Shown here piece by piece: positions 1-7,104 of a DNA stretch of 10,631 nucleotides. The stretch lies in NCBI GenBank assembly GCA_002084535.1, contig NBLI01000026.1, positions 1 through 10,631 on the forward strand, given 5' to 3'. Position 1 is the stretch's first letter; each line of letters opens with the position of its first letter. Below the pieces are notes generated by a model. The model saw nothing but the letters and a program-made list of their open reading frames with translations. It was not told the origin of the DNA and ran no database searches. The position numbers were made by a program, and so were the translations under genes. Source of the stretch: Candidatus Zhuqueibacterota bacterium 4572_119 (GTDB lineage Bacteria; Zhuqueibacterota; Zhuqueibacteria; Thermofontimicrobiales; Thermofontimicrobiaceae).

Positions 1-237
1 GAATATCAGAACACGCGCATCGATGAAAATTTCCTGAAACAACTGGCATTGAGATCGGGCGGTCAATATATCGATGATAGCAATTTCGCTTCCCTGGATA
101 CTTTGTTATCTTTCCCTGTCAGAGAATCAGTCGAATCCCGCGAATGGGAATTGTGGAGTAAGCTTCTATTGCTCATTGCTGTGATTTTGCTCTTGAGTTT
201 GGAGTGGTTCAGCAGGAAGAGGAGGGGATTGCTTTAG
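1..237 (+). CDS. C-terminal end of a VWA/glutamine-amidotransferase-like membrane protein (partial)
   Basis: The reading frame is open from base 1 to a TAG at 235-237 and shows 78 residues; the start lies left of the window. The visible part begins with a short soluble segment containing FLKQLALRSGGQY, a pattern common near the end of VWA-like or glutamine-amidotransferase-like envelope proteins where the last strand and helix of the domain close. A linker, REWELWSK, then leads to one strongly hydrophobic helix (about visible residues 54-70) and a positively charged end, EWFSRKRRGLL, that should stay in the cytoplasm. Large membrane proteins with periplasmic VWA or amidotransferase-like domains often end in this LEWF-RKRRG-L form, which is the basis of the call. 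The catalytic or metal-binding parts are outside the window, so the exact family is uncertain. The gene converges on the minus-strand gene to its right and overlaps its last 72 bases. Confidence 0.6.
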   Translation, partial: EYQNTRIDENFLKQLALRSGGQYIDDSNFASLDTLLSFPVRESVESREWELWSKLLLLIAVILLLSLEWFSRKRRGLL

Positions 238-801
238 CGAAATAATCGAAATCCGAATCAACGCGGATTCAATCAACGCGGCGATCAACAACAATGGAAT
301 AATTATCCCCCCAAAAAACAACAACCCCAAGCCAAACAAATCGAAAATTTCCGTTGCCGAAGAAACAAGATTGGCGCCGATTTTCATTCCCAGCATCGCG
401 CTCATCCAAAGGGCGGGTAATTCAAAAAACGCGTGCGGAGATAAAAACATTACAAAAAGCGCTTTTAATTTACCCTCTTTATACCCGATAATCCCCACAT
501 TTAATCCCGTGAAAAGCAAGAGTAAATACGGTAGAATAATTCCAAATCCGGATAAAAAATTCGTGAATAAGGAAAGGGAATTAAAAACAAAGATCAGGAA
601 AAATAATTTTAAAAATGAATTATTCTTCTCTAATATTTCTTTGAGTTTTTTCCAAACCCAAAGAGGGTAAAGCAGCAAAAAAGTGATATCCTTTTTAACC
701 ACCGGGATGGCGGCGAGAACCCCGGCGAAGAACAGGAAACTTGCCAGAAAGAATAAGTTCCAATCAATTGTATGAAAAAGTCCGCTATAAAAATTATTCA
801 T
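166..801 (-). CDS. SpoIIM (DUF95)-like polytopic inner-membrane protein
   Basis: This 211-residue protein is highly hydrophobic, with about five membrane helices (roughly residues 15-35, 64-80, 87-107, 112-135 and 150-175) and a polar tail rich in Pro, Gln and Glu. The central segment SPHAFFELPALWMSAMLG (residues 121-138) matches the family signature in which a His-x-x-x-Glu-Leu-Pro-Ala motif follows a Gly/Asn-rich helix, here FTGLNVGIIG. SpoIIM-like proteins are widespread in non-sporulating bacteria, often beside VWA or MoxR genes. Their role there is poorly defined, so sporulation should not be inferred. The start is ATG at 801, 11 bp after the stop of the GWxTD gene. A GGAG lies 14 bases upstream, which is rather far, so translational coupling to the upstream gene is plausible. 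The last 72 bases overlap the convergent plus-strand gene. Length is normal for the family. Confidence 0.75.
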   Translation of the reverse strand: MNNFYSGLFHTIDWNLFFLASFLFFAGVLAAIPVVKKDITFLLLYPLWVWKKLKEILEKNNSFLKLFFLIFVFNSLSLFTNFLSGFGIILPYLLLLFTGLNVGIIGYKEGKLKALFVMFLSPHAFFELPALWMSAMLGMKIGANLVSSATEIFDLFGLGLLFFGGIIIPLLLIAALIESALIRISIISLKQSPPLPAEPLQTQEQNHSNEQ

Positions 802-812
802 GTTTTAAATTG

Positions 813-2105
813 TTACTCCACCCGCACCAACTTAAAATCCCCGACACCGGATTTATCCTCAAAAACAAAGCGTCTTTGATGTTTATGATAATACCAGATT
901 TCAAAAGGAGGCAAGTTTATTTGCTCCATGTTGCGCTCTACTTCCGAAGGTGTGCCATATTTTAAATAAATTTTTCCGCGATCAGTGCGCCAGCCTTCTA
1001 TCTTCAACGCGTGCACTGAAAAGTAATTATTGGAAAATTCTACCCGCCTGTTAAACTCGTCCAACAGTTCGTTTTTTTTGGACTCCGGTGTGGGATCCCG
1101 TTCTTCCCAAAATTTTTTATAATAGGCTTTTTTAACACTGTCGGGCGCTTCCATTAAATAGCGATATTCCTTGATGGGAATAAATTCCCGCATTGTTTTA
1201 ATGGATTGTTCAATATTCATTTTTGTAAATTCAGTATTTCTCCAAACCACGGAAAACTTGGCTTTTTCGGTCGTTTGCTTTTCCTGGTGACAGTTGATAA
1301 TCAGGGAATAATGTCCTGACATGTTTACGTATTTACTTATATCAAGAAGGTACGGTACAATTGGTTTGTCCGGTAATAATGTGATTGTCTTTCGCGTGAC
1401 GGCATCGCTATTCGCGTCCAAAATTGAATACGTTACATTTATACTGTCAGCAGGATTTTTTGGGTAAATTTCAAAATAAGCCCAAAATGAAGAATCCGGA
1501 TTAAAAAATTTACCGGTTAAATTGGTATCAAACCTTTCAATTTCTCCTTCAGAATTTAGCAGCAATAAATTTCCAAACAAGACATCACTTAACATTGAGC
1601 GACCAGTTTTAAAATTCTTTTTACTGATTTTTTTCTTACGTTTCAGGCTTTTTTGTGTGTCATGATCAGTCAGGTTTATAACCAGTTCGTAAACTGCCGG
1701 ACTCAAATGAAACGAAAATTTATGACGGTTTTTGAGCCTCCTGTTGTTGGTGAGGTTAAAATTATTTTCCTCAATTTTTTGTATCTCCGAATACTCGCCA
1801 ACAAGGTTTTTCTTTTTATCAAAAACAGAAATAAGCAGCTCATATTCAGCGGAAAAAATTCCTTCTCTTTCTTTTACAAATTGCAAAATATCATTGGCAA
1901 AAGCGACGTAAACATCCAGCCTATCCTTTTCTTCAAATTGCTCTGATTGGAAAATGGCAGTTTTATATAAAAACAAGGCAGGTCCGAACATATCTTTTGT
2001 GGCTGCTAAACCCGATCCCTTTGACATCATTTGTCCAAAAGCATTCTGAATAAACACGATTGTGAGGATAGTTAACAAGATAGTTTTTATTCGATAGAAT
2101 CTCAT
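813..2105 (-). CDS. GWxTD domain-containing exported protein
   Basis: This 430-residue protein has a clear type I signal peptide (basic start, hydrophobic stretch 8-19) with likely cleavage after Ala-Phe-Gly24, leaving Gln25 first. The middle (about 45-290) looks like two beta-sandwich modules rich in alternating hydrophobic residues. A helical segment with FWEERDPTPE (332-341) follows, and then the diagnostic motif GWRTDRG at 371-377 with IYLKYGTPSEVE. The protein ends in a short beta-rich segment with EIWYYHKHQRRFVFEDK. The FW-x-x-RDPTP and GWxTD combination is characteristic of the GWxTD family of the FCB group and relatives. Its biochemical function is not established; it is presumed periplasmic or surface associated. 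Start is ATG 2105, with only a weak purine stretch (GGA then A-rich) upstream. It lies 47 bp after the peptidase-barrel gene and 11 bp before the SpoIIM-like gene, so co-transcription is likely. Confidence 0.9.
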   Translation of the reverse strand: MRFYRIKTILLTILTIVFIQNAFGQMMSKGSGLAATKDMFGPALFLYKTAIFQSEQFEEKDRLDVYVAFANDILQFVKEREGIFSAEYELLISVFDKKKNLVGEYSEIQKIEENNFNLTNNRRLKNRHKFSFHLSPAVYELVINLTDHDTQKSLKRKKKISKKNFKTGRSMLSDVLFGNLLLLNSEGEIERFDTNLTGKFFNPDSSFWAYFEIYPKNPADSINVTYSILDANSDAVTRKTITLLPDKPIVPYLLDISKYVNMSGHYSLIINCHQEKQTTEKAKFSVVWRNTEFTKMNIEQSIKTMREFIPIKEYRYLMEAPDSVKKAYYKKFWEERDPTPESKKNELLDEFNRRVEFSNNYFSVHALKIEGWRTDRGKIYLKYGTPSEVERNMEQINLPPFEIWYYHKHQRRFVFEDKSGVGDFKLVRVE

Positions 2106-2152
2106 ATTTTTTTCCGATCAGCTTATTTGAAAAAGTCTGTATGATTTTTTGA

Positions 2153-5100
2153 TTAAAATTCCGGTCCGATGGAAAAGTAATAAAACGGTCCGTCTGTATA
2201 ATTCCGGATATCTGATGTCCACGCCACATCGAGTCTGATAACGAACATACCCAGGTTCATTCTCGCGCCAACACCATAACCAAAGAAAATGTCTTTTAAT
2301 GCAGGACGACCTCCTCTTGACGCGTCGATTCCCCGGAAATCATCACCATACCACGCGCCGCCAATGTCAGTAAATAACACGCCACGGATGTTCTGGAATC
2401 CAATCGGCAGGGGCCAACCCATCAGGAAATAGCGAATCAGCGGGAACCTGAATTCCATGTTATTCAGGAAAAACCGGTCTCCGTTTCTTTCATAATAGAA
2501 GGCGCCTCGCATAGGCAGTTCAAATGTGCTAAAATAAATGTCTTCCAGGTTTCGCACCCTGAGTCCGTCTCGCGTTCTGTAGTTCAGCCACCCGGACGTT
2601 CCGCCAAGGAAAAATTGCTGCGGCTGTTTTCCGGCGCTCGCGCCACCGCTCAGACGGTAAACAAAATTGTAGTCTTTCCCGATCTTGAAATATTTCCTGT
2701 AATCCATCTTTAAAGTTACAAAATCAACTCCCTGACTGCCAATTTTGGGGCTATATCTTAAATCAACCGAATAGCGATTACCATTTACCGGACCCGTAAT
2801 TCCCCACAAAACGGTGTCATTCACTAAAGACAAGTCCGCAATTAAAAAATTCCTCGCGTCGCTGCTTATTTCCGGCGTGTTAATAAAATCACGTTCAATT
2901 GCCAGCCAGGTCAGGGCGCCATTAAATCGTCTGAATTTAGAAAATGGGTGGGACATGTACAAATTAGCCCCATAATTTCTGTCTCGCACCCAGCCAATAT
3001 TGTAATCCCAGATATAGAAATAATAGGCATAATGGAAAGCGCCAACACCAAAGTCTGTTTTTTTCGGCAGGTAAAAATAGGAAAACTGGTAATTAGAATT
3101 TCTTAAATCATAAAAAAGGTTGGTATAAATATTTACGCGATGATTTCCCAACACATCAGAAAGCGCGATTTGTGTCATTCCCTGTAAACCGAAGAACTGG
3201 TCATAAACCGCGTTCCCGTAAATGAGATCCGGGGAAAATTTAATTTTGTATTTGCTTATTTTATAATTCCCGTCTGACAATTTGAAATCAGCCGAATCGA
3301 GGAAAACAGATTTTTCTTTTTCGTTTACTTCAATATTGCCTTTTTTGAATTTTTCGTCAAACACAAAATCTTCATAATTGTTCTTGGGCAGCAGCTCTTT
3401 GCCTAACGCCTTTTCATAAACAAAAGCCCGCTTTTTACCGCGACGGGTTTCATGATGCTTGCTAATAAAATTCGTTTCTTTTAACTGAATATCACCAGGC
3501 TTTATTTTCAGGGGATTTCGCATCAGGTAAATGTCATATCCCGCCTGGTAAAACGAAGTGAAAGCCAGTTTTTTTTCATCACCGTGCCAGGATAAATTAA
3601 ATATTCCGGTCAAAACATCGGTGATCGGATAATTCATCCCTGATTCAAGGTCATATATGTAGATGTTATAAATTCCGCTCTCGTCACTGGTATATGCCAG
3701 CTTTGAACCCGATGGAGAAAAAACCGGTGATGCCTCCAAAGCGTTTGTGTTGGTTATTCTTTTAAGCTTTTTTGTTTCGACATCGATAATATAAATATCT
3801 TTTTGAGAGTAATCTTCGGTGTAAATGTCAAAATCAGCAGGGATGTTGTTTTCATCATACAAATCACCGCGGTCGCTGACAAAGGCGATTGTTTTTCCAT
3901 CGGGAGACCATTGCGGCTGAATATCCGAGAAAACATCGTCGGTTATTTGGGTGAGCTCTTGTGTGGCAATATTGAAAGAATAAATATCGCCATTACCGTT
4001 TTGAATACCCATGAACGCGATATTTTCGCCATCAGGGGACCAACTCGGTGTAAAGACTCCGTCCAAACCAAAACGATGTTCCTGCACAATTTTTCTTTTC
4101 TTTACATCGACTATATGCAGCGCGTCTTCCGACCCGGCTTTGGCGGCAAAGACGATATGTTTTGAATCAGGTGACCAGCTTATTCCTGCTCTCAACCAAT
4201 GCAGCTCTTCTAAATTGGCGGTCTGTTGCCCACTGACTAATTTAGATATCATTTTGCCATCGATGGCGCTCATCAGGTAAATATCAAAGTAACCCGACTT
4301 GTCCGAAAGAAAAGCGATTTTATCTCCCTTTGGGGAAATCGCCGGACCGCTGTTTACAAAGTTGCTCCATTTTTTGTGGTCGGTCATTTTTTTTGCAAAT
4401 TCTTCGGGTTCTTTTCTGTTTGCGATGTCTGGCCAATACTCACGCTTCAAATACATGTGCCATTTTTCAGTAAGGTCTTCGGTGTCTATTCCAATGCTCT
4501 GTTTTAATCCCCGCGTCATGCTTTTGGTTATTTTAACTTTTCCCAGCAACTCACCAATTTTTTCACCACCATATTTTTCCGCGAGATAATATAAAACGGA
4601 TTGTCCGCCTTTATATGCCATAAATCCATAAAGATAGTCAACCGGGGGAACATATCCACTCAATGTCGCGTCTCTCATGTACATATCACTTTCTGTGTCC
4701 CAGCCCCTGCTTTCGTATTCTGCCAATCCTTCGATTAACCATAAGGGCATGCGCAACCGCGCCATCCCGGTAATAATCGACTGGACACCCGCTCCGTAAA
4801 CCATTTGCAGCATTACAGCATGCGTTAATTCATGATGAATAACATGGCGGAATTTTTCCCACTCGCCTTCAAAAGGTACCACGACCCTGTTTTTAAAAAA
4901 TTCTGTGAATCCGCCTACCGATTCTTCCGGTGGACTCAAATCAACATTTGTCTGCTGAAAATCATTGTGACTATTGTGCACGATTATTTTAATTCTATCC
5001 ACGAGATCATAGCGTAAATCTTCACGCAATTGCTGATAACTGGCTTCAGCGATTTCCGCGGCAAATTCCGCAATGCTTTTTCCACCATCAGTAAAATAGA

Positions 5101-5236
5101 TGTCAAAATGTTCAGATTGAATATATTGCCAATGAAAATTTTCGTATTGTACTTTATTCTTTCCAAAATATTGACCGAATATAATTTGAGGCAGTGCAAT
5201 AGTCAACATCAGTATAAATAATGCAACCTTCTTCAT
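2153..5236 (-). CDS. Secreted gluzincin-like metallopeptidase / TolB-like propeller / Omp85-like outer-membrane barrel fusion
   Basis: The protein has 1027 residues. Residues 1-21 are a signal peptide (cleavage after Phe-Gly21, Gln22 first). Residues 30-270 form a peptidase-MA-type domain with HHELTH at 134-139, giving an HExxH zinc site (His135, Glu136, His139). WLIEGLAEY follows at 166-174, where Glu169 is the likely third ligand, so the active site looks intact. Residues 295-575 hold six PD40/TolB-like repeats marked by SPDG/SPKG/SPSG and IAF-SD-DIY patterns, enough for a six-bladed propeller. From about 660 to the end lies a beta-barrel region with Omp85-like marks: FFLGGTSGWLNYR, NNMEFRFPL, FTDIGGAWYGDD, FGYGVGARMNLG and RLDVAWTSD. 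It finishes in an aromatic C-terminal Phe, as outer-membrane barrels do. Start ATG 5236 is chosen because AAGGAG sits 6 bases upstream and the signal peptide then begins MKKVALF; a TTG at 5278 adds 14 unlikely residues. It probably heads the operon with the GWxTD and SpoIIM-like genes. Substrate is unknown. Confidence 0.88.
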   Translation of the reverse strand: MKKVALFILMLTIALPQIIFGQYFGKNKVQYENFHWQYIQSEHFDIYFTDGGKSIAEFAAEIAEASYQQLREDLRYDLVDRIKIIVHNSHNDFQQTNVDLSPPEESVGGFTEFFKNRVVVPFEGEWEKFRHVIHHELTHAVMLQMVYGAGVQSIITGMARLRMPLWLIEGLAEYESRGWDTESDMYMRDATLSGYVPPVDYLYGFMAYKGGQSVLYYLAEKYGGEKIGELLGKVKITKSMTRGLKQSIGIDTEDLTEKWHMYLKREYWPDIANRKEPEEFAKKMTDHKKWSNFVNSGPAISPKGDKIAFLSDKSGYFDIYLMSAIDGKMISKLVSGQQTANLEELHWLRAGISWSPDSKHIVFAAKAGSEDALHIVDVKKRKIVQEHRFGLDGVFTPSWSPDGENIAFMGIQNGNGDIYSFNIATQELTQITDDVFSDIQPQWSPDGKTIAFVSDRGDLYDENNIPADFDIYTEDYSQKDIYIIDVETKKLKRITNTNALEASPVFSPSGSKLAYTSDESGIYNIYIYDLESGMNYPITDVLTGIFNLSWHGDEKKLAFTSFYQAGYDIYLMRNPLKIKPGDIQLKETNFISKHHETRRGKKRAFVYEKALGKELLPKNNYEDFVFDEKFKKGNIEVNEKEKSVFLDSADFKLSDGNYKISKYKIKFSPDLIYGNAVYDQFFGLQGMTQIALSDVLGNHRVNIYTNLFYDLRNSNYQFSYFYLPKKTDFGVGAFHYAYYFYIWDYNIGWVRDRNYGANLYMSHPFSKFRRFNGALTWLAIERDFINTPEISSDARNFLIADLSLVNDTVLWGITGPVNGNRYSVDLRYSPKIGSQGVDFVTLKMDYRKYFKIGKDYNFVYRLSGGASAGKQPQQFFLGGTSGWLNYRTRDGLRVRNLEDIYFSTFELPMRGAFYYERNGDRFFLNNMEFRFPLIRYFLMGWPLPIGFQNIRGVLFTDIGGAWYGDDFRGIDASRGGRPALKDIFFGYGVGARMNLGMFVIRLDVAWTSDIRNYTDGPFYYFSIGPEF

Positions 5237-5242
5237 CCTCAT

Positions 5243-5248
5243 CTCCTT
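5243..5248 (-). promoter_or_regulatory. Shine-Dalgarno site that fixes the peptidase-barrel start
   Basis: On the minus strand the sequence reads AAGGAG-ATGAGG-ATGAAGAAG. The AAGGAG directly abuts the ATG at 5242 but lies at an ideal 6-base distance from the ATG at 5236. The second ATG is therefore preferred, and it also gives the cleaner signal peptide start (Met-Lys-Lys). Confidence 0.75.
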
Positions 5249-5258
5249 GTCAAAATAC

Positions 5259-5270
5259 AGTTTATAAACT
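5259..5270. repeat. 12-bp perfect palindrome in the AT-rich leader of the peptidase operon
   Basis: The bases agtttataaact form a perfect palindrome 22 bp upstream of the chosen start. The surrounding stretch (5249-5371) is very AT-rich and must contain the promoter of the peptidase-GWxTD-SpoIIM unit, since a terminator lies just upstream. No -35/-10 pair stands out. The TATAAA inside the palindrome could be part of a -10 element or an operator half-site, but in DNA this AT-rich chance is a real alternative. Confidence 0.25.
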
Positions 5271-5371
5271 AATATCAAACTTGCTAAAAATTGAATGTTT
5301 TTCTAATGTTATATATTTATTATTCAACGTCATTTTTTGTAATTTGTTCTGCAAACATTTTTCTTTGATTT

Positions 5372-5428
5372 AAAAAAATGGGCAGCCCGGTAATCTCTAC
5401 CACATTCAATAGCTACCGGTCCACCCAT
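5372..5428 (-). terminator. Intrinsic terminator-like hairpin with U-tract
   Basis: Read on the minus strand, ATGGG (5428-5424) pairs with CCCAT (5382-5378) and CCGGTA (5419-5414) pairs with TACCGG (5392-5387). Between them are one G-C pair, two G-U wobbles and a single A-G mismatch, giving 14 pairs in all. A run of seven T (5378-5372) ends the structure. It lies 66 bp after the stop of the TPR/HEAT-like gene and 135 bp before the peptidase start, so it fits as the terminator of the ECF operon. The 21-base loop is larger than usual, so an attenuator or other structured leader is an alternative. Confidence 0.7.
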
Positions 5429-5494
5429 CGTTCATTTTATTTTTATAATTGACACAAATGATTCACCCAAAAATAAACTCTCCACTGATGTTGC

Positions 5495-6268
5495 TCATTT
5501 GATCTTTTTCCCTGATGATGACTTTTGACCGGATGATTTCCGGCTGGGAGGGCTGGACCTCGTTGGAGGTTTGCTCGATTTTGATGGTCGCTTAATTGAA
5601 CCCGAACGAGTCGGTGATTTGTTTGTCCTGCCTGGCTTCACCAGCCGCGATTTTGTTTTCCTGTCTCTATTGTTGAGCGTTGGTTTTTTGATAATTTTGG
5701 AGCCTGTACGTGGCTGCGGTTTTTTTGACTCAATCTTTTTAATTAATGATCTTGCCACTCGGCTCATATCCTTGTCCCCGTTTTTCGCCATTTGCTTTAA
5801 ACCCGGTAAAGCCCTGTCATCTCTTAATTTTGCCAAACTCATCGATGCCTGGTATTTGATTGTTTTATCAGGCGAATTAAGTTTTTTTACCAGGTAATCC
5901 AGGTATGGCTTTTCTCCCCTGTTCGCCAGTTTTTCCGCGACATCTATCTGTTGAATTTCAGCATCATCGACCCAGGGGCTGTTGGGATAATTCTTTTTTA
6001 AATCCTCATAAAGTCTGAATGACTCCGAATATTTTTTTTGCTTGCCATTGACATAACCTGTCCAAAATTGGGCGTCATCCAAATATTTACTTTCCGGGAA
6101 TTTTACCATCAACAGTTTAAAAGTCTCAAGCGCCTGATCATATTCTTTTAGATGCATTTGTTTCTTGGCTTTATAGTAAAGCTGAAAACCATCCTGTGCT
6201 TCAGCGCTTGAAACCAGAAAGCATCCCACTAAAATCAAAATAAGCGAAATAATCGACTTATTTTTCAT
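5495..6268 (-). CDS. Exported TPR/HEAT-like protein with a polycationic C-terminal tail
   Basis: The protein has 257 residues. A signal peptide (1-24, likely cleavage Ala-Glu-Ala24, Gln25 first) is followed by two TPR-like repeats of the YbgF/BamD style. These are YYKAKKQMHLKEYDQALETF (31-50) with KFPESKYLDDAQFWTGY, and a second with KKYSESFRLYEDL and YPNSPWVDDA (78-104). Residues 118-180 form HEAT-like helices (AS-SLAKLRDDRALPGLKQMA). From 181 the tail is low complexity: 26 Lys/Arg in 77 residues, many Ser and Pro, and only one acidic residue. LVGC at 14-17 weakly resembles a lipobox, but the hydrophobic run continues past it, so type I cleavage is preferred. AGGAG lies 10 bases before ATG 6268. 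The gene is 74 bp after the anti-sigma gene and is followed by a terminator, so it is probably the last gene of the ECF operon. It may be a scaffold binding peptidoglycan, LPS or another anionic partner; that role is inference. Confidence 0.75.
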   Translation of the reverse strand: MKNKSIISLILILVGCFLVSSAEAQDGFQLYYKAKKQMHLKEYDQALETFKLLMVKFPESKYLDDAQFWTGYVNGKQKKYSESFRLYEDLKKNYPNSPWVDDAEIQQIDVAEKLANRGEKPYLDYLVKKLNSPDKTIKYQASMSLAKLRDDRALPGLKQMAKNGDKDMSRVARSLIKKIESKKPQPRTGSKIIKKPTLNNRDRKTKSRLVKPGRTNKSPTRSGSIKRPSKSSKPPTRSSPPSRKSSGQKSSSGKKIK

Positions 6269-6342
6269 AACAAATTTACTCCTAAAATCACTATACTGTT
6301 TACTCGTCTGAACATAAATGTTAGTTTTCGATCAAACAAGGT

Positions 6343-7104
6343 TCAAATTTTTTCCTGGTTCATTGTTTTTAGCTCAAATAAAAGATGTGATTCCCGGATT
6401 TGGAACCTGAGCTCTGATACAGTTTCATCCAGTGTTTCTTGCTCTAAATTACAAAGGTCAAGAAGAATCGGTTCAATTTGATCGATCAGGGTTAATAACT
6501 TTTCATCATCTAATTTTTCTGCCCGCTCACGGCAAAGTAATGTTTTTTGCAGCAGGCTTCGATACATTGCCAGTTGTTTCAAATTTATTAAAACCTGTTC
6601 ATCTTCCAGGGGATTCAAATTGGAAACATCGAGCAGAAGCATTTCAGCTTCCAGGAGATAATTATCCACCAATGTTTTTCCGTCAGATGAAAGCAAGATT
6701 TCATAACCGCCATTGGTTTGATAGTCGATGTTTGGAGACGATTTCCAAAAGGTCATTCTACCAATAATGACTCCGATTAATATCAGCGCGCCGGCTTCAG
6801 CCAAACGCAACGGTATCGAGGGTTTGATTATAAGGCTTCGGAATAACTTGTCCGCGATAGAGCTTATTGATAACGGTCGGTAAAACTTTTCTTTTAGTTT
6901 GGTTTTGTATAAACGCATTAGCTTTTTATCTGGAAGCTGGCGTTTATATTCTTTGATAATTGGCGCCGTCTCGCTCAAAGCAGCCAAACTGGCGGAACAT
7001 ACTTCACAACAGTCCAGATGTTTTCGAAATTGTTCTTTGTCTTTTTCTACCAATTCGTCGAAAAAATAATCAACAACTAAATGATTTTTATGGCATTTTT
7101 TCAT
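6343..7104 (-). CDS. Zinc-finger (ZAS/zf-HC2) transmembrane anti-sigma factor
   Basis: The protein has 253 residues. The cytoplasmic N-terminus carries the anti-sigma zinc motif H29-x3-C33-x2-C36, with an upstream C4/H5/H8 cluster that could supply the remaining ligand and an extra Cys32. Basic residues around 51-100 lead to one membrane helix (about 101-120, containing ALILIGVIIGRM). The outer part, 121-253, is mostly helical with YLLEAEMLLLDVSNLNP and a later IDQIEPILLDLCNLE, a pattern I associate with a helical sensor domain in other zf-HC2 proteins. It should bind and hold the ECF sigma factor encoded immediately upstream, releasing it on an envelope signal. The ATG at 7104 overlaps the sigma stop codon by 4 bp (ATGA), with AAGGA just upstream, so the two are translationally coupled. 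The inducing signal cannot be read from the sequence. Confidence 0.85.
   Translation of the reverse strand: MKKCHKNHLVVDYFFDELVEKDKEQFRKHLDCCEVCSASLAALSETAPIIKEYKRQLPDKKLMRLYKTKLKEKFYRPLSISSIADKLFRSLIIKPSIPLRLAEAGALILIGVIIGRMTFWKSSPNIDYQTNGGYEILLSSDGKTLVDNYLLEAEMLLLDVSNLNPLEDEQVLINLKQLAMYRSLLQKTLLCRERAEKLDDEKLLTLIDQIEPILLDLCNLEQETLDETVSELRFQIRESHLLFELKTMNQEKI

Noticed and set aside
251..270. A small inverted repeat (aatccg...cggatt) just after the plus-strand gene, considered as its terminator.
   Set aside because: The stem has only six pairs, no T-run follows on the plus strand, and the bases are coding on the minus strand.
256..281. An 11-bp direct repeat (aatcaacgcgg) at 256-266 and 271-281.
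   Set aside because: It lies within the SpoIIM-like coding region with a 15-base (five-codon) period and simply encodes two similar Ala-Leu-Ile stretches in a membrane helix. No mobile or regulatory role is indicated.
3803..4280. Plus-strand reading frames of 89-120 codons opposite the peptidase-barrel gene.
   Set aside because: They are antisense to the propeller repeats, whose regular codon pattern keeps the opposite strand open. They have no family features and no ribosome binding sites.
5237..5278. An upstream TTG start that would lengthen the peptidase-barrel protein by 14 residues.
   Set aside because: The extension places charged residues before the signal peptide and ignores the well-spaced AAGGAG in front of ATG 5236.
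5330..5428. A 32-codon minus-strand reading frame beginning MGGPVAIECG inside the terminator and running towards the peptidase gene.
   Set aside because: No Shine-Dalgarno sequence precedes it, it begins exactly in the hairpin stem, and its composition after residue 20 is AT-driven (Lys/Asn/Phe). The hairpin and T-run explain the sequence better.
5495..6268. A lipoprotein reading of the TPR/HEAT-like protein through LVGC at residues 14-17.
   Set aside because: The hydrophobic stretch continues beyond Cys17 to a good Ala-Glu-Ala site, so type I cleavage is more likely. It cannot be fully excluded.
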